From contig CBDFFJ010000007.1 in NCBI GenBank assembly GCA_965246765.1, forward strand, positions 124,001-188,000: a stretch of DNA of 64,000 nucleotides, written 5' to 3'. The DNA is from UBA1952 sp965246765. Its GTDB lineage: Bacteria; Bacteroidota; Bacteroidia; Chitinophagales; Chitinophagaceae. Positions within the stretch are counted from its first letter, which is position 1; each line of letters begins with the position of its first letter. The notes beneath the pieces were generated by a model that saw only the letters and a list, made by a program, of their open reading frames with translations, ran no database searches and was not told the DNA's origin. Shown in pieces: positions 17,504 to 25,492 of the stretch. Made by a program: the position numbers and the translations under genes.

Positions 17504-18412
17504 ATGGACATCGCCAAGTATATCGGTCTTTTTCTACTCAAGAATAATTTCGTTTATCTCCACGGCTTCGGCAATCTGGAGCTTAAGAAGAAGCCGGCTA
17601 CCTATGACGGAGAGGCGCTGCATGCGCCTGCCTACGATGTGATGCTTACACCGGGGGGCTCTATTGACGACACACTCGCAAATTTCATTGCCACGCACGA
17701 GCAGACTTCAATTTCAAAGGCAGCCAATGCATTAAGGGAATTCAGCACGGCTACCCGGGCGGAGCTGGCTGCAGGCAAAGACGTTGAGGTGCCAGGCATT
17801 GGCAAGTTTGTAGAAGTGAATGGCCTCGTTCGTTTTGTAGCTAATCAGGATTTGCGGCACGTGCCTACGCCGGTACCGATGATCCGTATGGCGAAGCGCA
17901 CGGAGGAGCAGCCCGATTTCCGCCGGGAGTCGCAGGAGGATGCCTCGCGCAGTGAGATTGCCTGGGGGAAAATTATATTGCTGGGCCTCCTGGCGCTTTT
18001 AATTATTGCCGGCGCTATAGTCGCCTTCCGGTATTTCCGAAACAACAACAGTGAGCCTGCGGCTGCCGCAAGACCCGACACCGTTGAGACGCAGCAGCCA
18101 GCCTTAATCCCCCCTCCGATTGACTCTTCTGTTAAGCCCGACACGGCTACCACTGCCGTCCCGCCCGCTCCTCAGCCTATTGCTTCAGCCGGAGATTACA
18201 TCGTTGTGCTTAATACATACCCCTCGCGGGTGGCTGCGGAGCGCCGTGCAGGCTCACTCCTCAGGAATGGCAATAAGGTAGAGGTGCTGGCCCGGGATTC
18301 TGCGACCTTCTTTGTGGTAACACACATGCCTCAGTCGTCCGCAGACACTACGCGCATGCTCGATTCGCTTCGCCGTTTTTTTAATCCGAAAGGCGTTCAT
18401 ATTCTGCGATAG
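17504..18412 (+). CDS. HU-like (CCDC81-type) / transmembrane / SPOR protein
   Basis: A 302-residue protein from the ATG at 17504 (MDIAKYIGLFLLKNN). The first ~125 residues match the Bacteroidota HU-CCDC81-type fold: YLHGFGNLELKKKPATYDG and PGIGKFVEVNGLVRFVANQD are typical strand and loop motifs. One membrane segment (ILLGLLALLIIAGAIVAF, about residues 161-178) follows, then a Pro/Thr-rich periplasmic linker and a C-terminal SPOR-like domain (about 225-300; DYIVVLNTYPSRVAAERRA). SPOR domains bind denuded glycan at the septum. A protein joining a cytoplasmic DNA-binding-like fold to a septal peptidoglycan sensor could link nucleoid and division. It lies immediately upstream of the dcw cluster, which fits. 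Confidence 0.8.
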   Translation: MDIAKYIGLFLLKNNFVYLHGFGNLELKKKPATYDGEALHAPAYDVMLTPGGSIDDTLANFIATHEQTSISKAANALREFSTATRAELAAGKDVEVPGIGKFVEVNGLVRFVANQDLRHVPTPVPMIRMAKRTEEQPDFRRESQEDASRSEIAWGKIILLGLLALLIIAGAIVAFRYFRNNNSEPAAAARPDTVETQQPALIPPPIDSSVKPDTATTAVPPAPQPIASAGDYIVVLNTYPSRVAAERRAGSLLRNGNKVEVLARDSATFFVVTHMPQSSADTTRMLDSLRRFFNPKGVHILR

Positions 18413-18576
18413 CCTGGCTTCCCGCTATAATGTCTGTTCCTGTTCGTTAGCTTTGGCTCGTATGCCGAATGCCGGCTATCTGCTTCACATGCGCTCATGA
18501 GTTCTGCACATGCCGCAGCATATGCAGGCTCCTGTCTTCCAAGCCCTTGATTAGTCCATCCACAGGATACTAACAC

Positions 18577-18585
18577 TTATCCACA
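18577..18585 (+). promoter_or_regulatory. DnaA box upstream of the dcw cluster
   Basis: TTATCCACA matches the DnaA box consensus exactly. A 7/9 match, CCATCCACA, lies at 18556-18564. They are about 170-200 bp before mraZ. The 343-bp gap (18413-18755) also holds paired AAGGCCTT palindromes at 18631-18638 and 18646-18653, the MraZ boxes listed separately, and no gene. Too few boxes for an origin. Confidence 0.5.
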
Positions 18586-18694
18586 GCATCGTCACGAAAA
18601 CTGGCGTTCACAATCCGTTAGAAATTAGATAAGGCCTTGTATTGTAAGGCCTTCGCGCTTGTGTATTCGCAGTGGAAAAATATAGGCCACTATT

Positions 18695-18730
18695 TGAGTG
18701 TTAAAAAGTGGGAGAAAGTGTTTCTTTGTG
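18695..18730 (+). promoter_or_regulatory. MraZ operator: four direct repeats at 10-bp spacing
   Basis: TGAGTG (18695), AAAGTG (18705), AAAGTG (18715) and TTTGTG (18725) are each separated by 4 bp. Known MraZ sites are direct repeats of TGGG-type (Escherichia coli) or AAAGTG-type (Mycoplasma) boxes at the same spacing, just before mraZ. Their place, 26 bp upstream of the mraZ start, suits autoregulation of the whole cluster. Confidence 0.8.
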
Positions 18731-18755
18731 GTGAACGCTCCCAATTATTAATCAC

Positions 18756-19220
18756 ATGCCTTCCTTCATCGGCGAATACGAGGTTGCGATAGACGCCAAA
18801 GGCCGCTTCCTGCTGCCTGCCGGTTTGCGCAAGCAGATCCCGGAGGGCGGCAGTGAGCGCTTTGTGGTAAATCGCGGGTTTGAGACATGCCTGACGTTAT
18901 ATACGATGGACGTTTGGGAGGTGATAGCAGCGAAGATTAATAAGCTGAATGATTTCAACCCTAAGGAACGCGCACTTAAGCGTTTGTTTCTCAATGGCGC
19001 AAATATCGTTGAGTTGGACGGGGCAGGGCGCATGAACCTACCTAAAAACCTGATGGAATACGCCGGTCTTTCCAAAGAAATGGTTTTAGCATCACAGGGA
19101 AACAAAGTAGAACTCTGGGACAAGACAGCATACAATAACTATTTGAAGCAGAACGTGGGCAACCTTAGTCTGCTGGCGGAAGAAGTGGGCGGTGGCGAGG
19201 CGTTTAACCCATTTGCATAG
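18756..19220 (+). CDS. mraZ: Transcriptional regulator MraZ
   Basis: A 154-residue protein of usual length, starting MPSFIGEYEVAIDAKGRFLL. It holds two SpoVT-AbrB-like halves: the first with GEYEVAIDAKGRFLLPAGLR, the second with NIVELDGAGRMNLPKNLMEYA. MraZ forms ring oligomers that bind direct repeats in its own promoter and adjust dcw transcription. The matching repeat boxes are directly upstream. rsmH begins 8 bp after its stop. Confidence 0.97.
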   Translation: MPSFIGEYEVAIDAKGRFLLPAGLRKQIPEGGSERFVVNRGFETCLTLYTMDVWEVIAAKINKLNDFNPKERALKRLFLNGANIVELDGAGRMNLPKNLMEYAGLSKEMVLASQGNKVELWDKTAYNNYLKQNVGNLSLLAEEVGGGEAFNPFA

Positions 19221-19228
19221 TAAAGGCA

Positions 19229-20140
19229 ATGGCGGCTCCCACTTTTTACCACACAACAGTTCTTTTAAAGGAGGCGGTAGATGCGCTGGATGTAAAATCC
19301 GACGGTGTTTATGTAGATGCCACGTTTGGCGGCGGCGGCCATAGCCGGGAGATTCTTTCCCGCCTTGGCCCTGAAGGCAGGCTCCTGGCCTTTGACCACG
19401 ATGCCGACGCCTGGCGCAATAAGCCCAATGATGGGCGGATCATTCCCATAACCGAGAATTTCCGCTATATCAAGCGCTTTTTGCGCCTGCATGGCCTGGC
19501 CGGAAAGGTGGATGGCATTCTTGCTGACCTTGGAGTAAGTTCCTGGCAGTTTGATACGGCGGAAAGAGGCTTTTCCACCCGTTTTGACGGCCCGCTGGAT
19601 ATGCGGATGGATAGCAGGCTGGAACGTACGGCGGCAGATATCCTGAATACCTACAGCGAGAGCAGCCTCCATAAGCTATTTGAGCTGTATGGCGAGCTGC
19701 GGAACTCGCGGGGGCTGGCAAAGCACATCGCTACGAATCGGGGACGCGGAAGCCTGACAACTATTGAAGGCCTTAAGGCGCTGATAACGCCGGTGGTTAA
19801 AGGGGTTCCGGAGAAATACCTCGCTCAGCTTTTCCAGGCATTGCGGATAGAGGTAAACGAGGAGCTGGAGGCGCTGAAGGAGTTTCTGGACCAGACGCCG
19901 GAGTGCCTGAAGGAAGGCGGAAGGCTGAGCGTGATCTCCTTTCACTCTTTGGAAGACAGGCTGGTAAAGACGTTTATGAAGCGCGGAGTCTGGGAAGATG
20001 AGACGAATGAATTTGGGCAGGTAACTAATAAGGCAACACTGCGGCCGCTGACGCCGAAGCCCGTGGAGCCGACAGAAGAAGAAGTAAAGCAGAACAGTAG
20101 GGCGCGCAGCGCAAGGCTGCGGATAGCAGAAAGGATATGA
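19229..20140 (+). CDS. rsmH: 16S rRNA (cytosine(1402)-N4)-methyltransferase
   Basis: A 303-residue protein with the RsmH (MraW) signature: YHTTVLLKEAVDAL, the SAM-binding loop VDATFGGGGHSREIL, ILADLGVSSWQFD and SVISFHSLEDRLVKTFM. It methylates N4 of C1402 in the ribosomal decoding centre. Length and motifs are normal. Its last bases overlap the start of ftsL (ATGA), indicating coupled translation within the dcw operon. Confidence 0.98.
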   Translation: MAAPTFYHTTVLLKEAVDALDVKSDGVYVDATFGGGGHSREILSRLGPEGRLLAFDHDADAWRNKPNDGRIIPITENFRYIKRFLRLHGLAGKVDGILADLGVSSWQFDTAERGFSTRFDGPLDMRMDSRLERTAADILNTYSESSLHKLFELYGELRNSRGLAKHIATNRGRGSLTTIEGLKALITPVVKGVPEKYLAQLFQALRIEVNEELEALKEFLDQTPECLKEGGRLSVISFHSLEDRLVKTFMKRGVWEDETNEFGQVTNKATLRPLTPKPVEPTEEEVKQNSRARSARLRIAERI

Positions 20141-20520
20141 AAAAAGTAAAAGGAGTGCCATTTACAGGGCCCGCCGAGCTAAAAACGCCGGCGCAGCGCA
20201 TCCGCTCGGATATCCGGGCGCTGCGCGACCGTCTTTCGTATTCAAAGCTGCTCACCAATATTCCCTTTATCGCATTTCTGGCCCTGCTTGCGGTTATCTA
20301 CATCGCCAACAGCCATCGCGCGGTGGAAATGCAGCGGGAGATCAACAAGCAGCAGCAGGCGCTCAAGGAACTGCGCTGGCGCTATATGGATGCAAAGACG
20401 CGGCTGATGAATGCGGGGATGGAGAGCAATGTAATTCAAAGCGGCGCGCGCGTCGGACTAAAGCCGCTTACGCTTCCTGCATACAGCATTGTCATAAAAG
20501 AAAAATCTGTAAGGAATTAA
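20137..20520 (+). CDS. ftsL: FtsL-like cell division protein (Bacteroidota type)
   Basis: A 127-residue bitopic protein. A cytoplasmic basic N-terminus of about 45 residues precedes one membrane span (IPFIAFLALLAVIYIANS), then a short coiled coil (RAVEMQREINKQQQALKELR) and a polar tail. Sequence similarity to classical FtsL is low, as usual in this phylum; the call rests on size, topology and the position between rsmH and ftsI. FtsL would form the FtsQ-FtsL-FtsB-like subcomplex that activates FtsW/FtsI. It starts inside the rsmH stop codon. Confidence 0.85.
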   Translation: MKKVKGVPFTGPAELKTPAQRIRSDIRALRDRLSYSKLLTNIPFIAFLALLAVIYIANSHRAVEMQREINKQQQALKELRWRYMDAKTRLMNAGMESNVIQSGARVGLKPLTLPAYSIVIKEKSVRN

Positions 20521-20543
20521 TTCTAAAACTCAGCACTTCCAAG

Positions 20544-22655
20544 TTGAACGTCAAGAAAGACATACGGTTCCGGGTTTACATCGCCTTCACCTGCATCTGC
20601 CTGCTGGGCCTTGCCATTATTTTAAAGGCGGCGGCCATCCAGGCAAAGGAAGGCAAGGAGCTGCGCCAGCTGGCTACCGATATGCACATGAAGACGGATA
20701 CGATGTACGCAGAGCGCGGCAATATATACACTGAGTCCGGCGAGCTGCTGTGCTCGTCCATTCCGCAGTTTGACATTCACCTTGATCCGACGGTCGTAAA
20801 GCGCGACAGCTTTAATAAATACTTAGACACGCTTTGCCGCGGGATCTATGCCGTTCTGGGCACAAAAACGCCGGGCATTTACAGAGCAGAGCTGGCGCAG
20901 GCTTATGCTGATAGCAATCACTACTACGAGCTCTGCAAAAAAATCACTTACGACAAGTATATCGCGCTGCGCAGCCTGCCGATATTCAAGCTGGGTAAGC
21001 GGCGCGGCGGCTTTATTTCCGATGCTCAGACAAAGCGTGTGCGCCCCTATGACATGCTCGCCTCACGCACTATAGGTCTATGGCGCAAGAATGCGCAGAA
21101 TGTAGGCCTGGAAGGCACATTTGACTCGCTCCTGCGCGGCGCGAACGGCAGCCGTATTGTCCAGAAGATGACCGGCGGCGTCTATATGCCGGTTGAAGGC
21201 ACGGAATACGAGCCGCAGAACGGCAATGACGTCGTAACAACCATTGATCTCAACATCCAGAACGTAGCAGAAAACGCCATGATGAGTGTGCTGGAAAAAT
21301 ACCAGTGCATGTACGGAACGGCCATCGTGATGGAAGTGGAAACCGGCAAAATCCGCGGCCTCGTAAACCTTGGCCGCGACTCCGCAACCGGCAAATACAT
21401 TGAAAAGCAGAACTACGCGCTTACACCCGCCGAGCCGGGTTCTACATTCAAGCTGGTCACTCTTCTTTCCCTGCTGAATGACGGCTTCATCAATGTAGAA
21501 GACATGGTGAACTGCGAGGGCGGCGCCATTCGGTTTTACAACCGCGTCATGAAAGACTCGCATCTGGGCCTCGGCACATTGTCTATTAAAGATGCTTACG
21601 CGCATTCTTCAAATGCGGCAATGGCCAAGCTGGCTTTCATGCACTATTCAAAAGAGCCGGAGAAGTTCATTAAGCATCTCCAGGAGCTGCAGATAGATAA
21701 GCGCACCGGCATTGATATATCCGGCGAGCCGCGTCCGTTTCTGGCCAAGCCTGGCGATAAGGTGTGGAGCAACACCTCCCTCCCGTGGCTGGCTACCGGC
21801 TACGGTGTAATCATTACGCCGCTCCGCACCTGCATGCTGTATAACGGCATCGCAAACGGCGGCCGCATGATGAAGCCCTACCTCGTGTCGGCTATCCGCC
21901 AGTACGGGAAAGACGTTCAGAACTTTGAGCCGACTGCCGTAGTTGAAAAGATGGGCGACACGGGCGTGATCAACCAGCTTAAAAAATGCACCGCCGAGGT
22001 AGTGCTAAGCGGCACCGGCAAGCAGATACAGAGCCCTCACTACACCATCTCAGGCAAAACCGGCACAGCCCAGGTGGCAGACCGGATTGAAGGACGCTGG
22101 TATCCCTATTCCGCTGGAATTTACCAAGGCTCTTTCGTAGGCTATTTCCCGAATGAGCATCCTAAGTACACGATCTGCGTGGTCATCCGCACACGGCCTC
22201 ATGCCGGCACATATTATGGCGGCCTGCTGGCTGCGCCGGTATTCCGGATGATCAGCGATAAGATTTTCGCCAGCGGCATGGGCTCCTGGAGCGGACCGCT
22301 GGATAGCGTGGCCGGCAAAAGCGATCGCGCAATGGCAGGACAGCAGACAACTGCAGCCTCCTACAAGCAAGTGCTGAGCGCACTTGGAATGAAGACGATG
22401 CAGGGCGCGATGGATAAGCGCAGCATTGCAAGGGTAGGCACTGATACGGCTAAGAACATTACACTCCAGGCACAACAGGTGATCAGAGGAACAGTGCCGG
22501 ACGTAAGCGGCATGAGCCTGCGCGACGCGGTGTATCTGCTTGAAACCTCCGGACTACAGGTTCAGGTGTACGGCCGCGGGGCCGTGCGCACGCAAAGCAT
22601 TGCTCCGGGAAGCGCGGCGATAAAAGGACAGGCCATTCTCATACAACTCAGCTAA
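20544..22655 (+). CDS. ftsI: Septal peptidoglycan transpeptidase (class B PBP) with PASTA domain
   Basis: A 703-residue membrane protein that appears to start at TTG (20544); no in-frame ATG fits before the membrane anchor (VYIAFTCICLLGLAIILKA). A dimerisation region follows, then a transpeptidase domain with nucleophile Ser300 (GSTFK), SSN at 355-357 and KTGT from Lys505. A single PASTA domain lies at the C-terminus (about 645-703; VPDVSGMSLRDAVYLL). PBP3/FtsI cross-links septal murein and works with FtsW. The C-terminal PASTA is common in Bacteroidota and Gram-positives and absent in E. coli. It sits 23 bp after ftsL. Confidence 0.96.
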   Translation: MNVKKDIRFRVYIAFTCICLLGLAIILKAAAIQAKEGKELRQLATDMHMKTDTMYAERGNIYTESGELLCSSIPQFDIHLDPTVVKRDSFNKYLDTLCRGIYAVLGTKTPGIYRAELAQAYADSNHYYELCKKITYDKYIALRSLPIFKLGKRRGGFISDAQTKRVRPYDMLASRTIGLWRKNAQNVGLEGTFDSLLRGANGSRIVQKMTGGVYMPVEGTEYEPQNGNDVVTTIDLNIQNVAENAMMSVLEKYQCMYGTAIVMEVETGKIRGLVNLGRDSATGKYIEKQNYALTPAEPGSTFKLVTLLSLLNDGFINVEDMVNCEGGAIRFYNRVMKDSHLGLGTLSIKDAYAHSSNAAMAKLAFMHYSKEPEKFIKHLQELQIDKRTGIDISGEPRPFLAKPGDKVWSNTSLPWLATGYGVIITPLRTCMLYNGIANGGRMMKPYLVSAIRQYGKDVQNFEPTAVVEKMGDTGVINQLKKCTAEVVLSGTGKQIQSPHYTISGKTGTAQVADRIEGRWYPYSAGIYQGSFVGYFPNEHPKYTICVVIRTRPHAGTYYGGLLAAPVFRMISDKIFASGMGSWSGPLDSVAGKSDRAMAGQQTTAASYKQVLSALGMKTMQGAMDKRSIARVGTDTAKNITLQAQQVIRGTVPDVSGMSLRDAVYLLETSGLQVQVYGRGAVRTQSIAPGSAAIKGQAILIQLS

Positions 22656-22708
22656 ACCCAAACGCAGGGACGCGCCGCGGCTCGTTCCTACAAAGACAAA
22701 CCGAAACA

Positions 22709-24175
22709 ATGCTTCTCCTGAAAGACATTCTCCTCAACGCTCAGCCGCTGCAAGTGGTTGGCGATTTGGGCGTGTCCGTCGGCGATGTGACTATTGACTC
22801 GCGCAAGGCTGCGCCCGGCGTCGTCTTCATCGCGCTGCGAGGGACTACAGTGGATGGGCACAGCTACATTCAGAAGGCAGTGGATGCAGGCGCTTCCGCG
22901 ATTGTTTGCGAAGCTTTGCCTAACGACTTGAAAGAAGGTGTCTGTTATGTGCAAGTGGGAAGCAGCGCAAAGGCTGCGGGCCAGATTGCTGACGCTTTCT
23001 TTGGGAACCCATCCGCCGCCATGCAGATAGTCGGCGTGACTGGCACGAATGGCAAGACAACAACGGCCACGCTGCTTTACAATCTTTTCAAAGCCCTCGG
23101 CAATAAGTGCGGCCTCATCTCTACGGTTCAAAACCACATTGGAGATGAAGTGGAGACAGCCACCCACACCACACCCGATGCGATTTCCGCGCATCGCCTT
23201 TTGGGCAGAATGCAACAGGCCGGCTGCACCCATGTGTTCATGGAGGTCAGTTCCCATGCGGTGCATCAGCGCCGGATAGAAGGCATTCGCTTTGCCGGCG
23301 GTGTGTTCACCAACATTACCCACGATCACCTGGACTACCACAAAACATTTGACGAGTACATCCGGGTTAAAAAGCAATTTTTTGATGGCCTCCCCGCACC
23401 GGCGTTCGCGCTCACAAATCTTGACGACAAGCGCGGCACGGTAATGCTCCAGAACACGCAGGCGCAAAAAGCAGGATACAGCCTTCGTGTGCCGGCCACG
23501 GTAAAAGGGAAGGTGCTGGAGAACAACCTCACGGGCCTGGTGCTGGACATCAACGGAACGGAAGTGCATTGCCGGCTCATCGGTACGTTCAATGCTTACA
23601 ATCTGCTCGCTGCCTACGGTGTTGCCACCCTGCTTGGAGAAGACAGAGAAGCGGTGCTTGCAGAGCTGAGCAACCTTCAGGGCGCCGCAGGGCGTTTTGA
23701 AACTTACCGCTCTCTGAAGAACGGCTTGCTCGGCATCGTGGATTATGCGCACACGCCTGATGCCCTTATCAATGTGCTGGCTACCATCAACCAGCTCCGC
23801 GTTGACGGCCAGCAGGTGATAAGTGTAGTAGGCTGCGGCGGCGACCGCGACAGAAGCAAGCGACCAATAATGGCGCAGGTAGCCTGCGAGCACAGCACAA
23901 AAGCCGTGCTGACCAGCGATAATCCGCGCAGTGAAAACCCGGAAGAGATTTTAAATGAGATGGAGGCCGGACTCAACATTAGTCAACGCCGCAAAGCATT
24001 GCGCATCACCGACAGAAAAGAAGCCATTAAAACAGCAGTCTCCCTTGCTGCGGACGGCGACATCATACTCGTAGCCGGCAAAGGGCACGAGACCTATCAG
24101 GAAATCGCCGGTGTAAAACATCATTTTGACGACAGAGAAATTCTAACCCAAACCTTTCAGCTCCTGGATCGCTGA
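22709..24175 (+). CDS. murE: UDP-MurNAc-L-Ala-D-Glu:meso-diaminopimelate ligase
   Basis: A 488-residue Mur ligase. The ATP-binding loop is GVTGTNGKTTTATLL (about residues 110-124), and ITHDHLDYHKTFDEY carries the carbamylated-Lys region typical of the family. The substrate-selecting motif is DNPR (TSDNPRSENPEEI); Arg in this motif marks meso-diaminopimelate users, whereas Lys users vary here. It adds the third stem amino acid in the cytoplasm. Position between ftsI and mraY is canonical. Confidence 0.97.
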   Translation: MLLLKDILLNAQPLQVVGDLGVSVGDVTIDSRKAAPGVVFIALRGTTVDGHSYIQKAVDAGASAIVCEALPNDLKEGVCYVQVGSSAKAAGQIADAFFGNPSAAMQIVGVTGTNGKTTTATLLYNLFKALGNKCGLISTVQNHIGDEVETATHTTPDAISAHRLLGRMQQAGCTHVFMEVSSHAVHQRRIEGIRFAGGVFTNITHDHLDYHKTFDEYIRVKKQFFDGLPAPAFALTNLDDKRGTVMLQNTQAQKAGYSLRVPATVKGKVLENNLTGLVLDINGTEVHCRLIGTFNAYNLLAAYGVATLLGEDREAVLAELSNLQGAAGRFETYRSLKNGLLGIVDYAHTPDALINVLATINQLRVDGQQVISVVGCGGDRDRSKRPIMAQVACEHSTKAVLTSDNPRSENPEEILNEMEAGLNISQRRKALRITDRKEAIKTAVSLAADGDIILVAGKGHETYQEIAGVKHHFDDREILTQTFQLLDR

Positions 24176-24200
24176 CTCAGCACTCAACACTTAGAACTCC

Positions 24201-25472
24201 ATGCTCTATTACCTCTTCACCTGGCTGCGCGAGCACTACGGCTTCTTCGGAGCAGGTGTATGGTATTACATCACCTTCCGGGCTGCGATGGCTATCATCC
24301 TGTCTCTCGTGATCAGCATGGTATTCGGCAAGCGCCTGATCGCATTCCTGCACAACAAGCAAATCGGCGAAACGGTGCGGGACCTTGGCCTGGCAGGTGA
24401 GCAGCAAAAGCGCGGCACGCCAACCATGGGCGGCCTGATTATCCTGGCTGCTATTCTGATTCCGACACTGCTGTTTGCACGCGTCATGAATGTGTATATC
24501 GTGCTGATGATCGTTAGCACCATCTGGCTCGGGCTCGTCGGCTTTCTGGATGATTACATCAAGGTATTCCGCAAGAACAAGGAAGGGCTTGCCGGACGTT
24601 TCAAGATTGCCGGACAAATCGGCCTGGGCATCATCGTCGGGTCTGTGATGTATTGGAATGAGAATGTAGTCACCAGCCGCGAGGCTGCCGGCGGGCAGGC
24701 CAGGACGTTTAACAGCACGGAACACATCGTTACGAAGCCACGCCCCCGCAAAGATGAGAACGGCAAAACGCATATGTACGTGTCGGTGCAAAGCGCCGTA
24801 ACAACCGTTCCTTTTACAAAGACGCATGAGCTCAGCTTTGGCAAGCTTGGAGGCATACTGGGCGAAAGCGCGCGTCACTGGCTGACGCCGTTGCTTTACA
24901 TCCTGTTTGTAATCGTCATCATTACCGCGGTTAGCAATGGCGCTAATATCACAGACGGTGTTGACGGTCTGGCGACGGGCGTCTCCGCAATAGCGGCCGT
25001 TTGCCTGGGCGTATTCGCGTACGTGTCGGGCAATTTCATCTTCGCCGGCTACCTCAACATTATGCACATTCCGAATCTGGGTGAGCTATCGGTTTTTATC
25101 GGCGCGTTTGTAGGGGCCTGTGTCGGCTTTCTCTGGTACAATTCCTATCCGGCTCAGGTATTTATGGGCGATACCGGCAGTCTGGCGCTGGGTGGCATCA
25201 TCGCGTCCTTAGCCATCATCGTGCGTAAAGAATTGCTGGTGCCTATCATCTGCGGGATCTTTCTTGTAGAAAATCTGAGCGTGATGATGCAGGTAGCATA
25301 CTTCAAGCACACCCGGAGAAAATACGGCGAAGGCCGCCGCATCTTTCTGATGAGCCCGCTGCACCACCACTACCAGAAGGCCGGCTATCACGAAAGCAAG
25401 ATCGTTGTCCGCTTCTGGATCATCGGAATCATACTCGCCATATTAAGCATCGTCACCCTTAAGCTTCAGTAA
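24201..25472 (+). CDS. mraY: Phospho-MurNAc-pentapeptide transferase (lipid I synthase)
   Basis: A 423-residue polytopic enzyme, about 60 longer than E. coli MraY because of a soluble insertion (about residues 155-215, between VMYWNENVV and the next span) that is usual in Bacteroidota. Catalytic motifs are present: KRGTPTMGGL, GFLDDYIKV, NGANITDGVDGL, FMGDTGSLALGG and MSPLHHHYQ. It moves phospho-MurNAc-pentapeptide to undecaprenyl phosphate in the inner membrane. The 25-bp spacer after murE contains a CACTCAACACTT stretch related to the heptamer repeat before ftsQ. Confidence 0.98.
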   Translation: MLYYLFTWLREHYGFFGAGVWYYITFRAAMAIILSLVISMVFGKRLIAFLHNKQIGETVRDLGLAGEQQKRGTPTMGGLIILAAILIPTLLFARVMNVYIVLMIVSTIWLGLVGFLDDYIKVFRKNKEGLAGRFKIAGQIGLGIIVGSVMYWNENVVTSREAAGGQARTFNSTEHIVTKPRPRKDENGKTHMYVSVQSAVTTVPFTKTHELSFGKLGGILGESARHWLTPLLYILFVIVIITAVSNGANITDGVDGLATGVSAIAAVCLGVFAYVSGNFIFAGYLNIMHIPNLGELSVFIGAFVGACVGFLWYNSYPAQVFMGDTGSLALGGIIASLAIIVRKELLVPIICGIFLVENLSVMMQVAYFKHTRRKYGEGRRIFLMSPLHHHYQKAGYHESKIVVRFWIIGIILAILSIVTLKLQ

Positions 25473-25492
25473 GCGTCAAGTTACCTCAAGCA

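Noticed and set aside
18413..18755. Chromosomal replication origin
   Set aside because: Only one exact DnaA box and one weak one, no AT-rich unwinding region and no dnaA or dnaN nearby.
22688..23893. 401-residue minus-strand ORF
   Set aside because: Shadow of murE, whose motifs are unambiguous on the plus strand.
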